Of a DNA stretch of 64,000 bases, positions 9,594 to 17,639 are shown one piece after another. Position 1 is the stretch's first letter. Each line of letters starts with the position of its first letter. A program made the translations under genes and the position numbers. The DNA is taken from contig NZ_WVHP01000023.1 of NCBI RefSeq assembly GCF_009834765.1, forward strand, positions 1 to 64,000, in the 5' to 3' direction. The notes below the pieces were generated by a model, which saw only the letters and a program-made list of their open reading frames with translations, had not been told where the DNA came from and made no database searches. The stretch comes from Saccharibacter sp. EH611 (GTDB lineage Bacteria > Pseudomonadota > Alphaproteobacteria > Acetobacterales > Acetobacteraceae).

Positions 9594-10412
9594 ATGGCTA
9601 AAAAATCATCACGCACGCGTCTCTCCGTTCCTCCCTCTCAGAACCTTTCCCGTAATCGTTCTGGACGAGGGCCTGATACTCCCAAAAAAGGGAAGTCCTC
9701 TGCTGGCAATGGCTATTGGATTTATGGCATCCATGCTGTTGAGGCTGCTCTGAACAATCCTAACCGCACTATTTACGAACTCCTTGCCACCCGAGAAGCC
9801 GCCCCTTCCCTTCCACATAACAGCAAGCACCAACCAACCCTCGTCGCTCGCGAGCAGCTTGACGCCCTATGTGGCCGTGACGCGGTTCATCAAGGTGTGT
9901 GTCTCCGCGTTGAACCCCTCACCCCCCTTATCATTGCTGAAGCACTTGAACGCCCCGGCCCGATCTTAGTGCTGGACCAAGTGACAGACCCACGCAATAT
10001 CGGTGCGATTCTACGGTCTGCTGCCGCATTTGGAGCCGCGGCTGTCCTTGTCCAAGACCGCAACACCCCGCCCGAAACGGGAACGATGGCCAAAGCCGCT
10101 TCCGGTGGGCTCGACATCGTGCCTCTCATGCGTGAAACGAATCTCTCACGCGCTCTCGCAGGGTTACAACGTGCAGGCTTGTGGGTTGTCGGCCTGGATG
10201 CAGGCGGTCAGCGTTTAAGCCGCGAAACACTCGGCAACCGTCGTGTTGCCCTTGTTTTAGGGGCAGAGGGAGCTGGTTTACGACGTCTCACGCGTGAAAC
10301 CTGCGATGAGATCGCTTCTATTTACATGTCAGGCCCGATGGAGAGCCTCAATGTCTCCAACGCTTCCGCCGTCGCGTTGTATGAGCTCACACGGCCGCTC
10401 TCATCCTCTTAA
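9594..10412 (+). CDS. rlmB: SpoU/TrmH-family rRNA 2'-O-methyltransferase (RlmB-like)
   Basis: The product transfers a methyl group from SAM to a ribose 2'-OH; the closest named family is RlmB, which modifies G2251 of 23S rRNA. The N-terminus is basic and low in complexity, then a substrate-binding domain (GYWIYGIHAVEAAL) leads to the knotted SPOUT domain. Motif 1 is DQVTDPRNIGAILRSAAAFG, motif 2 is VALVLGAEGAGLRRLT, and motif 3 is MESLNVSNASAVALYE. I start at the ATG at 9594 (272 residues), since the upstream TTG at 9531 adds an implausible tail close to the tRNA. The gene ends in a strong bidirectional terminator. Confidence 0.88.
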   Translation: MAKKSSRTRLSVPPSQNLSRNRSGRGPDTPKKGKSSAGNGYWIYGIHAVEAALNNPNRTIYELLATREAAPSLPHNSKHQPTLVAREQLDALCGRDAVHQGVCLRVEPLTPLIIAEALERPGPILVLDQVTDPRNIGAILRSAAAFGAAAVLVQDRNTPPETGTMAKAASGGLDIVPLMRETNLSRALAGLQRAGLWVVGLDAGGQRLSRETLGNRRVALVLGAEGAGLRRLTRETCDEIASIYMSGPMESLNVSNASAVALYELTRPLSSS

Positions 10413-10417
10413 ACGAC

Positions 10418-10450
10418 AAAAGCGGCCCCTCTTTCCGGGGCCGCTTTCCT
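10418..10450. terminator. Bidirectional terminator between rlmB and the OYE gene
   Basis: AAAAGCGGCCCC and GGGGCCGCTTT form an 11-bp stem around a 7-base loop. The A-run and T-run on the two sides let it end both convergent transcripts. Confidence 0.85.
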
Positions 10451-10477
10451 TATCAGCGTCTTTCCTAAAGCAGAAAA

Positions 10478-11566
10478 TTACTGAGCCGTTGGGTAGTCCG
10501 TATATCCTTTTGCGCCATGCCAAGCGCCATACCATGTGCTGATATCGTCCTCATTGAGCGGTAAGTTCTTCTCCAAACGCTCTGCAAGGTCTGGGTTGGC
10601 AATATAATCACGGCCAAAGCTAATCGCGTCAGCACGTCCTTCTGCCACATCAGCTTTCGCTTCCTCTGGTGAGTAGTCCTGGTTCAACACCAATGGCCGT
10701 TTAAAGACTTTACGAATTTCTGGAGAAAGTTTCGGTTGATCTGTTGGAGATTCTAACTGGAATGTGCTCTGGGAGCTGGATTCACGTAGTTCCAACCACG
10801 CAACACCAAGGTCTTGCAACATCTGTGCGGCGGGTACAAAAACCGTCTCCGGCTTGCTGTCCATCGCTCCCTGAATTTCACCATTAGGTGAGAGACGCAC
10901 ACCAACACGCTCAGCCCCAATCGCTGCAATAGCACTCTCTGTTACTTCCCGTAGAAAGCGCAGCCGCTTCTCCGGTGTTCCACCATACTCATCCTCACGA
11001 TGATTCGTGCCGTCACGGAGGAACTCATCCACAAGATAGCCATTAGCCCCGTGAATTTGCACGCCATCAAACCCGGCCTCAATGGCATTACGGGCCGCTT
11101 GACCAAAATCTTTCACGATTTCATGAATCTCATCAACGCTCAGAGCACGCGCTTCTTCATATGACTTTTTACCATCATAGGTATGCGTATATCCTGGCGC
11201 CGTAGATGGTGACGGTGCAACCGGCTGCTCACCTGTGACAGACGAATGGACAAGACGACCCATATGCCAAATCTGGCAAACAATCTTGCCACCCTTCGCA
11301 TGCACAGCCTCTGTAATAGGCTTCCATGCCTCGATCTGCTCTTTCGTCCAAATGCCCGGTGCGTAAATCCATCCCATTGCTTGACGTGAGATAGCCGTCG
11401 CCTCTGAGATAATCACCCCTGCATTGGCACGTTGAGCATAATATTCCGCCATGATCGGAGTTGGCACACCGCTCTTCTCCGCACGTGCACGTGTCAACGG
11501 CGCCATCAACACACGATTTTTTGCGTCAATTGCCCCTAATGAAATCGGGTCAAATAATGTTGGCAT
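10478..11566 (-). CDS. Old Yellow Enzyme family alkene reductase (NemA-like)
   Basis: An FMN enzyme of 362 residues that uses NAD(P)H to reduce activated C=C bonds such as N-ethylmaleimide and enones. TIM-barrel hallmarks are the N-terminal LFDPISLGAIDAKNRVLMAP, the CQIWHMGRLVHSS loop, the ligand-binding H172/N175 pair in IHGANGYLVDEFL, and EDEYGG just after it. I chose the ATG at 11566 because AGGAGG lies eight bases upstream; a longer form from 11587 would include the Shine-Dalgarno itself. The gene diverges from an ArsR-type regulator across a perfect inverted repeat, as for many electrophile-inducible OYE genes, so induction by reactive electrophiles is a reasonable inference. Confidence 0.92.
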   Translation of the reverse strand: MPTLFDPISLGAIDAKNRVLMAPLTRARAEKSGVPTPIMAEYYAQRANAGVIISEATAISRQAMGWIYAPGIWTKEQIEAWKPITEAVHAKGGKIVCQIWHMGRLVHSSVTGEQPVAPSPSTAPGYTHTYDGKKSYEEARALSVDEIHEIVKDFGQAARNAIEAGFDGVQIHGANGYLVDEFLRDGTNHREDEYGGTPEKRLRFLREVTESAIAAIGAERVGVRLSPNGEIQGAMDSKPETVFVPAAQMLQDLGVAWLELRESSSQSTFQLESPTDQPKLSPEIRKVFKRPLVLNQDYSPEEAKADVAEGRADAISFGRDYIANPDLAERLEKNLPLNEDDISTWYGAWHGAKGYTDYPTAQ

Positions 11567-11638
11567 CTCTCGTTCCTCCTGAACCACTTATCCAGCAGCG
11601 CTCCTTTGATTAAAAAGAATCGTGCAGGCGGGCTTATA

Positions 11639-11656
11639 GTTCGATATATTTCGAAC
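11639..11656. promoter_or_regulatory. Inverted-repeat operator between OYE and arsR-type genes
   Basis: GTTCGA and TCGAAC are perfect inverted copies separated by the six bases TATATT. The site lies midway between the divergent OYE and ArsR-type genes, where a winged-helix dimer would bind and control both promoters. Confidence 0.7.
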
Positions 11657-11702
11657 AATTAGACCATTGCACTCTGATGTCAAGAGAGAGATAACGCCGT
11701 TC

Positions 11703-12023
11703 ATGGCCAATACGTACACACACCCCGACCCCCAAGAGTTTAATCTGATCAGCATTCTGCGCGCCATCGCTGATCCTGTGCGCCTAGAATTGATCCGGCA
11801 TTTACATCAACTCGGCGAGGCTAATTGCAGCACACTTCTGGGCTCACGTCCTAAATCAAGCATGTCGCACCATTTCCAGGTACTCCGTGAAAGTGGCATT
11901 CTCCACACACGCATTGATGGCGTTAATCACCGGAATACCCTTCGCTTGGATGATTTGGAAAAACGTTTCCCCGGTTTGATGAACGCCATCTTGGCTGCGT
12001 CTTCAGGGGGCTCCCGACCCTAG
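11703..12023 (+). CDS. ArsR-family transcriptional regulator
   Basis: A 106-residue protein made of a single winged helix-turn-helix, in the order ILRAIADPVRLELIRHL, CSTLLGSRPKSSMSHHFQVL (recognition helix) and GILHTRIDGVNHRNTLRL (wing). The ATG at 11703 is preferred over an upstream TTG at 11667. The protein has only one cysteine and lacks the metal-binding ELCVCDL-type motif of ArsR/SmtB, so it probably senses a redox or organic signal instead of a metal. It is transcribed away from the OYE gene, with the GTTCGA-N6-TCGAAC site between them, and is the likely repressor of that gene. Its last 21 bases overlap the convergent membrane-protein gene. Confidence 0.85.
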   Translation: MANTYTHPDPQEFNLISILRAIADPVRLELIRHLHQLGEANCSTLLGSRPKSSMSHHFQVLRESGILHTRIDGVNHRNTLRLDDLEKRFPGLMNAILAASSGGSRP

Positions 12024-12416
12024 GTCAAATTCCGCTACGATTCGCGCTTGTTCAGGCATCCACAGCACCACTCGACCACCGCCCTGAGGTGCCATCAATG
12101 TTACAGCTAGCGTCCCATCAGAACGGGGAACAACAGCGCGAATCTGCTCTTCACCATGACGAGGCACAGTCAGCATGGCCGGCATCGTCGGAAAAGAGGC
12201 TACAGCCCCTGTCTCTGCATGAGCAGCCGCGCGCTCCGGGTGCGGGTGCATCATGCGACTCACAATGACCCATAACAAAGCCGCTGTGCCGATAACAATC
12301 AGCACTCCCATAAAGATCACGAGCCCTGTGAGCCATTTTGGTGTCGAAAATTGCTGATTCGATTCGCCGTTTGGCCCGCTCTCAGCTAAACCCTGTTCTA
12401 TGTCTGATGCTCCCAT
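12003..12416 (-). CDS. Single-pass membrane protein (resembles DUF6476)
   Basis: This 137-residue protein has a hydrophilic N-terminus of about 27 residues, one strong transmembrane helix (LTGLVIFMGVLIVIGTAALL), a short linker and a C-terminal domain of about 75 residues. The C-terminal pattern (RSDGTLAVTLMAP then GGRVVLWMPEQARIVAEFDL) resembles alphaproteobacterial DUF6476 proteins, which I recall next to rluD. No enzyme motif is visible. It overlaps the ArsR-type gene at its 3' end and the start of rluD, head to head, at its 5' end. The DUF assignment is from memory of the pattern and is not certain. Confidence 0.7.
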   Translation of the reverse strand: MGASDIEQGLAESGPNGESNQQFSTPKWLTGLVIFMGVLIVIGTAALLWVIVSRMMHPHPERAAAHAETGAVASFPTMPAMLTVPRHGEEQIRAVVPRSDGTLAVTLMAPQGGGRVVLWMPEQARIVAEFDLGSGAP

Positions 12417-13431
12417 TTCTGATTCCTTCTCTGATACAACAGAAACGTCCTTCTCTTTCCGTGTAACGGCAGAGCAGGCCGGTCAACGCGCGGATCGCGT
12501 CCTTGCTGACGCTATCGGCACGCTTTCCCGCTCCCGGGTCAAGGCTTTGATTGAAGGCGGGCACTTCCAGTGCGATTCAATAACACGCACAGATCCCTCC
12601 CTCACACTGCGTGAAGGCATGCTTCTCCATCTGATCCAACCCTCAGCAAAGCCTGCACGGCCAATCGCTGAAGATATCCCGCTTTCTATTCTCTATGAAG
12701 ATCGTGACCTAATCGTTCTTGATAAACCCGCAGGTTTGGTCGTCCACCCTGCCCCCGGCAACGAAACAGGAACACTCGTGAACGCTCTGCTCGGCCATTG
12801 CGGCCCCGATTTTGAAGGAATTGGGGGGGAAAAACGCCCAGGAATCGTACATCGACTCGATAAAGATACGTCCGGCGTTATGGTTGTTGCGAAAACACCT
12901 CTTGCCCATGAAGCGCTCTCTAACGCCTTTGCTAACCGTGACATTCAACGAGTCTATCACGCCTTAGCGTGGGGGCTGCTTCCATCAGAGGGCTCGTTTG
13001 AAGGCGCTATCGGGCGCGATAAACGTGACCGAAAACGGATGACCGTCGTAAAACAAGGCGGGAAATATGCTTTGACACATTTCAAAACAAAAGCTATATT
13101 TCATAATTCTGTTTCATTGGTTGAATGCCGTCTTGCAACAGGACGCACTCACCAGATCCGAGTACATCTTTCCCAAGCGGGACATCCATTACTAGGCGAC
13201 CCCACCTATCTACGCCGTATTCCTGCTGCAGCACGTTCTTTACCATCACCATTACGTGAAGCTGGATTAGACTTCCCTCGTCAAGCACTGCACGCGGCGA
13301 CTCTAGGGTTTTACCATCCGCGGCATGGCAGTTTCCTCCATTTCGAGACCCCATTTCCGCAAGATTTACAGGAACTTACATCAATTATGGCAAAAGAATG
13401 CACCAAAGATGGCAAAAAAGTGATAGATTAA
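12400..13431 (+). CDS. rluD: 23S rRNA pseudouridine synthase RluD family
   Basis: The enzyme isomerises uridines in helix 69 of 23S rRNA. The 343-residue chain has an N-terminal S4 RNA-binding domain (residues about 20-85, QRADRVLADAIGTLSRSRVKALIEGG), then the catalytic domain with VLDKPAGLVVHPAPGN and the active-site aspartate D154 in HRLDKDTSGVMVVAKT. RTHQIRVHLSQAGHPLLGDPTY follows. Length and order fit RluD better than RluC or RluA. The start at 12400 overlaps the oppositely transcribed membrane-protein gene by 17 bases, so each promoter must lie inside the other gene. A later start would cut into the region before the S4 domain. Confidence 0.92.
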   Translation: MSDAPISDSFSDTTETSFSFRVTAEQAGQRADRVLADAIGTLSRSRVKALIEGGHFQCDSITRTDPSLTLREGMLLHLIQPSAKPARPIAEDIPLSILYEDRDLIVLDKPAGLVVHPAPGNETGTLVNALLGHCGPDFEGIGGEKRPGIVHRLDKDTSGVMVVAKTPLAHEALSNAFANRDIQRVYHALAWGLLPSEGSFEGAIGRDKRDRKRMTVVKQGGKYALTHFKTKAIFHNSVSLVECRLATGRTHQIRVHLSQAGHPLLGDPTYLRRIPAAARSLPSPLREAGLDFPRQALHAATLGFYHPRHGSFLHFETPFPQDLQELTSIMAKECTKDGKKVID

Positions 13432-13445
13432 GCTTTAATTTGTAT

Positions 13446-13474
13446 TTGACTTATATAGGAAAACCTATTAAACT
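13446..13474 (+). promoter_or_regulatory. Possible sigma-70 promoter and palindrome ahead of rpoH
   Basis: TTGACT at 13446-13451 is followed after 17 bases by TAAACT, a fair -35 with a weak -10. The palindrome ACTTCT-A-AGAAGT (13472-13484) overlaps the -10, and GTCTA/TAGAC (13483-13498) adjoins it. This would give rpoH a leader of about 200 bases. Assignment is by eye. Confidence 0.4.
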
Positions 13475-13683
13475 TCTAAGAAGTCTAGTTGATTAGACGC
13501 ATCGCTAGAACGGATGTTCTTCTCCTTCATACCCTTCTCTTCCAATGAATGTGGTGGGTCTGAACGGAGCTCAGATCCTCACCTATTTGCGTCATTATTG
13601 GAGGGTGAAGCATTCCACCTCTTACTGAATCAGCAAATTTCACTAAGAACGCTTCGCCATCTAAGCGCAAGGAGTCGAAACTT

Positions 13684-14580
13684 ATGAAGTCTCCAATTGC
13701 TATTCCTTCTGTGGGACCAGAAAACAACTTGTCCCGTTATCTACAGGAAATTCGTCGTTTTCCTCTGCTCACAGCTGAGGAAGAACTGGATTTGTCACGC
13801 CGCTGGCGCAAGAGCGAAGATCGTGAAGCAGCCCATCGACTTGTGACATCGCATCTGCGCTTAGTAGCGAAAATCGCTATGAGCTACCGTGGGTATGGAT
13901 TACCCGTGAGCGAGCTTATCAGCGAAGGCAACATTGGGGTCATGCAAGCTGTGCGCCGTTTTGACCCAGAACGCGGCTTCCGCTTAGCAACTTATGCTAT
14001 GTGGTGGATTCGCGCTGCTATGCAGGAATATATTCTGCACAGCTGGTCACTCGTTAAAATGGGAACGACCGCTGCACAGAAAAAATTATTCTTCAATCTG
14101 CGTCGTCTGAAAGGCCAGATGCAGGCCTTCGATGAGGGAGACCTCAAACCAGAGCAGGTACAGCACGTCTCAAAGACACTTGGTGTACCAGAGCATGACG
14201 TTGTTTCTATGAATCAGCGTTTGTCCTCTCCCGATCATAGCCTGAATGCCCCTCTTCGTGCTGATGGCGAACGGGAATGGCAAGACTGGCTCGTTGATGA
14301 TCAGGAAAGCCAAGAAGAAACGCTCGCCAAATCTGAAGAACTCAATGGTCGTAAAGCTCTTCTGGCGGAAGCTATGAAGAACTTAAATGATCGTGAGAGA
14401 CATATTTTAACGGAGCGTCGCCTTAAAGAAGACCCTTCCACATTGGAAGAGCTCTCACATCAGTATCATGTTTCTCGTGAGCGGATCCGTCAGATTGAAG
14501 CGCGCGCTATGGAGAAAATCCAAAAAGCGATGGCCTCTGCTGTTGAAGCACGACGCCGTGAACAAGGACTCGCTGCTTAA
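13684..14580 (+). CDS. rpoH: RNA polymerase heat-shock sigma factor
   Basis: This 298-residue sigma-32 directs RNA polymerase to heat-shock promoters. Region 2 holds LVTSHLRLVAKIAMSYRGYG and the -10-recognising RGFRLATYAMWWIRAAMQEY. The RpoH box QKKLFFNLRRLK, which separates sigma-32 from other group sigmas, is present. Region 4 ends with YHVSRERIRQIEARAMEKIQ, a -35-binding helix-turn-helix. AAGGAG nine bases before the ATG fixes the start. The gene has a long 5' leader and ends in a strong terminator. The dnaJ gene elsewhere in the window would be a plausible target, but I did not look for RpoH promoters systematically. Confidence 0.96.
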   Translation: MKSPIAIPSVGPENNLSRYLQEIRRFPLLTAEEELDLSRRWRKSEDREAAHRLVTSHLRLVAKIAMSYRGYGLPVSELISEGNIGVMQAVRRFDPERGFRLATYAMWWIRAAMQEYILHSWSLVKMGTTAAQKKLFFNLRRLKGQMQAFDEGDLKPEQVQHVSKTLGVPEHDVVSMNQRLSSPDHSLNAPLRADGEREWQDWLVDDQESQEETLAKSEELNGRKALLAEAMKNLNDRERHILTERRLKEDPSTLEELSHQYHVSRERIRQIEARAMEKIQKAMASAVEARRREQGLAA

Positions 14581-14605
14581 AACAAAATCTCCTTTGGAGA
14601 ACGGA

Positions 14606-14639
14606 GAAAGGCCTCAGATAATTCTGAGGCCTTTCTTTA
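14606..14639 (+). terminator. rpoH terminator
   Basis: GAAAGGCCTCAG and CTGAGGCCTTTC form a perfect 12-bp stem with a six-base loop, followed by TTTAT. Confidence 0.9.
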
Positions 14640-14727
14640 TGCTTTGAACCTTTAGCACAGCATTCCACGAGGACAGCCCTTATAGAGATTCCCCACTTAG
14701 GTATGCTCTTGATAAAACGATACTGAC

Positions 14728-14761
14728 AAAAAAAGGGGAGAAGGCCTTTAGGCCCTCCCCC
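14728..14761 (-). terminator. gap-pgk operon terminator
   Basis: On the minus strand a GGGGAG/CTCCCC stem with an inner GGCC/GGCC stem is followed by seven T residues, a standard intrinsic terminator just after pgk. Confidence 0.85.
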
Positions 14762-14790
14762 CTTCTCTCGCACAAGAAGAAGCTTGCTCC

Positions 14791-15984
14791 TTACTTAGCG
14801 CGCAGTACCTCAACACCTGGAAGCACTTTTCCTTCCAGCCATTCGAGGAATGCACCACCAGCTGTGGAGACATAGCTCATCTTGGTATCAACTCCTGCAT
14901 GACGCAGAGCAGAGACTGTATCCCCGCCACCTGCAACCGTCAGAAGCTTACCTTCCTGCGTCAACTTAGCCGCTGCACGAGCAACATCTACCGTTGCACG
15001 GTCGAAAGGCTCAATTTCGAAAGCACCTAGAGGGCCATTCCAGACAAGTGTCTTCAATGTCTCTAAACGCTTTGAAATCAGCTCAGCCGTTTTTGGCCCT
15101 GCATCAAGAATCATGGTGTCATCAGGCACTTGATCCACAGGAACGACAGAAGATTCAGCACCGGCTTTGAATTCACGAGACACAACAGCGTCAACTGGCA
15201 GAACCAAATCGCAGCCTTTTTCCTTAGCACGCGCAGCGATTGTACGAGCTGTCTCGTGCATATCGCCTTCTTGCAAGGACTTACCAACCTTAACGCCTTC
15301 AGCGGCAAGGAAGGTATTGGCCATGGCACCGCCAATGAACAGCACATCCACGCGATCTAAAACGTTACCGATCAGATCAAGCTTCGTGGAAATCTTGGAG
15401 CCACCGATCACAGCCCCAACAGGACGCTTCGGATTTTCCAGCGCTGCAGACAGAGCCTTCAGTTCAGCTTCCATCAAACGACCAGCATACGCTGGCAGCA
15501 GACGCGCCACACCTTCTGTAGAAGCATGAGCACGATGAGCTGCTGAGAACGCATCATCCACATAAAGGTCGCCATTAGCAGCGAGCTCTTTGGAAAATGT
15601 TGGATCGTTCTTTTCTTCGCCTTCATGGAAACGTGTGTTCTCTAAAAGAACAACATCACCATCTTGAAGCTTACCGACAGCATCTGCTGCTTCTGAACCG
15701 ATGCAGTCCTTTGCGAAAGAAACTGGACGGCCCAAAAGTTGAGCAAGACGTTCACCGACAGGTGCCAGAGACATCTCTGGAACAACCTTACCCTTAGGGC
15801 GAGCAAAGTGGCTCAGAAGGACAACTTTCGCGCCCTTCTCAACCAATTCACGAATCGTCGGCAGAACGCGCTCAATGCGGGTTGTGTCCGTGATCTTCCC
15901 GTCATGCATTGGCACATTCAGGTCGGCACGAAGAAGTACGCGTTTACCGCGTACTTCCACATCATTAAGCGTGCGAAAAGCCAT
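14791..15984 (-). CDS. pgk: Phosphoglycerate kinase
   Basis: The enzyme makes ATP from 1,3-bisphosphoglycerate in glycolysis and runs in reverse in gluconeogenesis. At 397 residues it is a normal bacterial Pgk. The N-domain has [22 protein letters not shown] (substrate-binding DLNVP) and [10 protein letters not shown]; the middle has [15 protein letters not shown]; the C-domain has NGPLGAFE and the nucleotide-binding [11 protein letters not shown]. It starts two bases after the gap stop codon, with its GGAG inside the end of gap, so the two are translated from one message that ends at a T-tailed terminator. Confidence 0.97.
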   Translation of the reverse strand: MAFRTLNDVEVRGKRVLLRADLNVPMHDGKITDTTRIERVLPTIRELVEKGAKVVLLSHFARPKGKVVPEMSLAPVGERLAQLLGRPVSFAKDCIGSEAADAVGKLQDGDVVLLENTRFHEGEEKNDPTFSKELAANGDLYVDDAFSAAHRAHASTEGVARLLPAYAGRLMEAELKALSAALENPKRPVGAVIGGSKISTKLDLIGNVLDRVDVLFIGGAMANTFLAAEGVKVGKSLQEGDMHETARTIAARAKEKGCDLVLPVDAVVSREFKAGAESSVVPVDQVPDDTMILDAGPKTAELISKRLETLKTLVWNGPLGAFEIEPFDRATVDVARAAAKLTQEGKLLTVAGGGDTVSALRHAGVDTKMSYVSTAGGAFLEWLEGKVLPGVEVLRAK

Positions 15985-15986
15985 AA

Positions 15987-17009
15987 TTAGAGGCTCCCGA
16001 ACAGTGCTGCCGTGTCAGCCATACGGTTTGAGAAGCCCCATTCGTTATCATACCAAGCGCAGATACGAACGAGCTTACCGCCGTCAACCATCGCGGTCTG
16101 TGTCGCATCGAAGGTTGAGGAGTATGGCACATGGTTGAAGTCGTGGCTGACCAGAGCTTCAGTGTTGTAGCCAAGGATACCCTTCAGGCGACCTTCAGAA
16201 GCTTCCTTCAGAGCCGCATTCACTTCGTCCACAGAGCCTGGAAGGTTCTTCGGCACGAAGTCGAGAGATACGAGGGAAACGTTTGGTGTTGGAACACGGA
16301 TTGCCGTGCCATCCAGACGACCCTGCAGCTGTGGCAGTACCAAACCAACGGCACGAGCAGCACCGGTTGACGTTGGGATCATGTTCACAGCAGCGGCACG
16401 TGCACGACGTGGGTCTTTATGCAATGTGTCAATGGTGCGCTGATCACCCGTGTAAGAGTGGATCGTCACCATGTAACCACGCTCGATACCGAACTTCTCA
16501 TCCAGGACAGAAGCCACTGGAGCCAGACAGTTTGTGGTGCAGGACGCGTTAGAAATGACCTTCATATCTGGCGTCAGAGCATCGTTGTTCACACCGAACA
16601 CGATCGTTGCATCAGCTTCTTTACCTGGTGCAGAAATCACGACGCGCTTTGCGCCAGCTTTCAGCAGTGCAGAAGCTTTTTCACGTGTTGTGAAAAGCCC
16701 GGTGCACTCCATGGCAACATCGACACCCTGCAGCGGAACTTCTTCAGGGTTGCGGTTTGATGTCACCTTGATCGGACCGATCTGACGGCCAGAATGTGTC
16801 TTGATAAGAAGATTACCATCGACAACTTCGACATCAGCTGGCAGACGGCCATGCACAGTGTCATATTTCAGGAGGTGCGCATTCGCCTCCACAGAACCGA
16901 GATCATTGATCAGTACCGGCTCTACGTCAGTACGCCCGCTCTCGATAATACCACGTAGCGCTAGACGTCCGATACGCCCGAACCCGTTGATTGCAATTTT
17001 AACGGCCAT
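15987..17009 (-). CDS. gap: Glyceraldehyde-3-phosphate dehydrogenase
   Basis: This 340-residue type I GAPDH oxidises and phosphorylates glyceraldehyde-3-phosphate. The Rossmann start [14 protein letters not shown], the nucleotide-selecting LINDLG, and the active-site C157 in [14 protein letters not shown] are all visible, followed by [21 protein letters not shown] and [12 protein letters not shown] use the ATG at 17009 because GGAGG precedes it by about nine bases; a longer form from 17057 would add a tail not seen in the family. It is the first gene of a gap-pgk operon. Confidence 0.97.
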   Translation of the reverse strand: MAVKIAINGFGRIGRLALRGIIESGRTDVEPVLINDLGSVEANAHLLKYDTVHGRLPADVEVVDGNLLIKTHSGRQIGPIKVTSNRNPEEVPLQGVDVAMECTGLFTTREKASALLKAGAKRVVISAPGKEADATIVFGVNNDALTPDMKVISNASCTTNCLAPVASVLDEKFGIERGYMVTIHSYTGDQRTIDTLHKDPRRARAAAVNMIPTSTGAARAVGLVLPQLQGRLDGTAIRVPTPNVSLVSLDFVPKNLPGSVDEVNAALKEASEGRLKGILGYNTEALVSHDFNHVPYSSTFDATQTAMVDGGKLVRICAWYDNEWGFSNRMADTAALFGSL

Positions 17010-17159
17010 TGGTCGGTTCCTCCGATTAAACTTGGAACTAAAGACAACACTATCCATAGCACCACTGCAACGAAGCGACAGGGGGGTAACGTAAGTTTTT
17101 CATGCATAGCCGCTTCCCTCTTGCTTAACCCTCTACTTCCTGTAAGAATTTCGTGTACT

Positions 17160-17639
17160 ATGGCTAGTTCTGAAAAATTTTTCCCTCAGTGCGTCTCTCT
17201 TCTCACTCTTCCCCTCCTCTTTTCGTTGGTGGGGCTTGGGTTTCAGGGCTGCGCCCCGCTTGACCAGCGCACATTCGACCCTAATGCAGGGAAACCACCC
17301 CACGTGCATGTTGCACAGCCCATGCCACCTAAAAAACAGGCCCCTTTCTTGCAGGTTGTAGAAGGGACACCGGAAAGCGATTATGCTGGTCCTATCGAGA
17401 AAGCCACAAAAATAGCGCTGAATCGTAAACCGAATGTTCTTTTCATCGTACAGGGCATAGCACCTATGCAAAACACGCCGGACAAACAGGCTCAGACTCT
17501 AAACAACCTAACGCAACATCTTGCTGTGCCCGTCACAAACCATATCGTTGCAGCCGGTGCACGCCCTGTCCAAATTGATATGCGTGTCACTACAGACTCC
17601 ACTGCCCACCAAGCTATGGTACGCATCAATGTCCGTTAA
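17160..17639 (+). CDS. Putative lipoprotein, Acetobacteraceae-type
   Basis: A 159-residue protein with an N-terminal hydrophobic segment (CVSLLTLPLLFSLVGLGFQG) ending at a cysteine that begins CAPLDQRTFDPNAGKPP. That is the layout of a lipoprotein, though the lipobox FQGC is not canonical. The mature part holds a proline-rich linker and a domain including YAGPIEKATKIALNRKPNVLF and a C-terminal VQIDMRV strand. I recall similar conserved lipoproteins of unknown function in acetic acid bacteria. The ATG at 17160 is chosen over an upstream TTG. Its stop overlaps the start of the glycosyltransferase gene by 11 bases, suggesting translational coupling. Confidence 0.7.
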   Translation: MASSEKFFPQCVSLLTLPLLFSLVGLGFQGCAPLDQRTFDPNAGKPPHVHVAQPMPPKKQAPFLQVVEGTPESDYAGPIEKATKIALNRKPNVLFIVQGIAPMQNTPDKQAQTLNNLTQHLAVPVTNHIVAAGARPVQIDMRVTTDSTAHQAMVRINVR

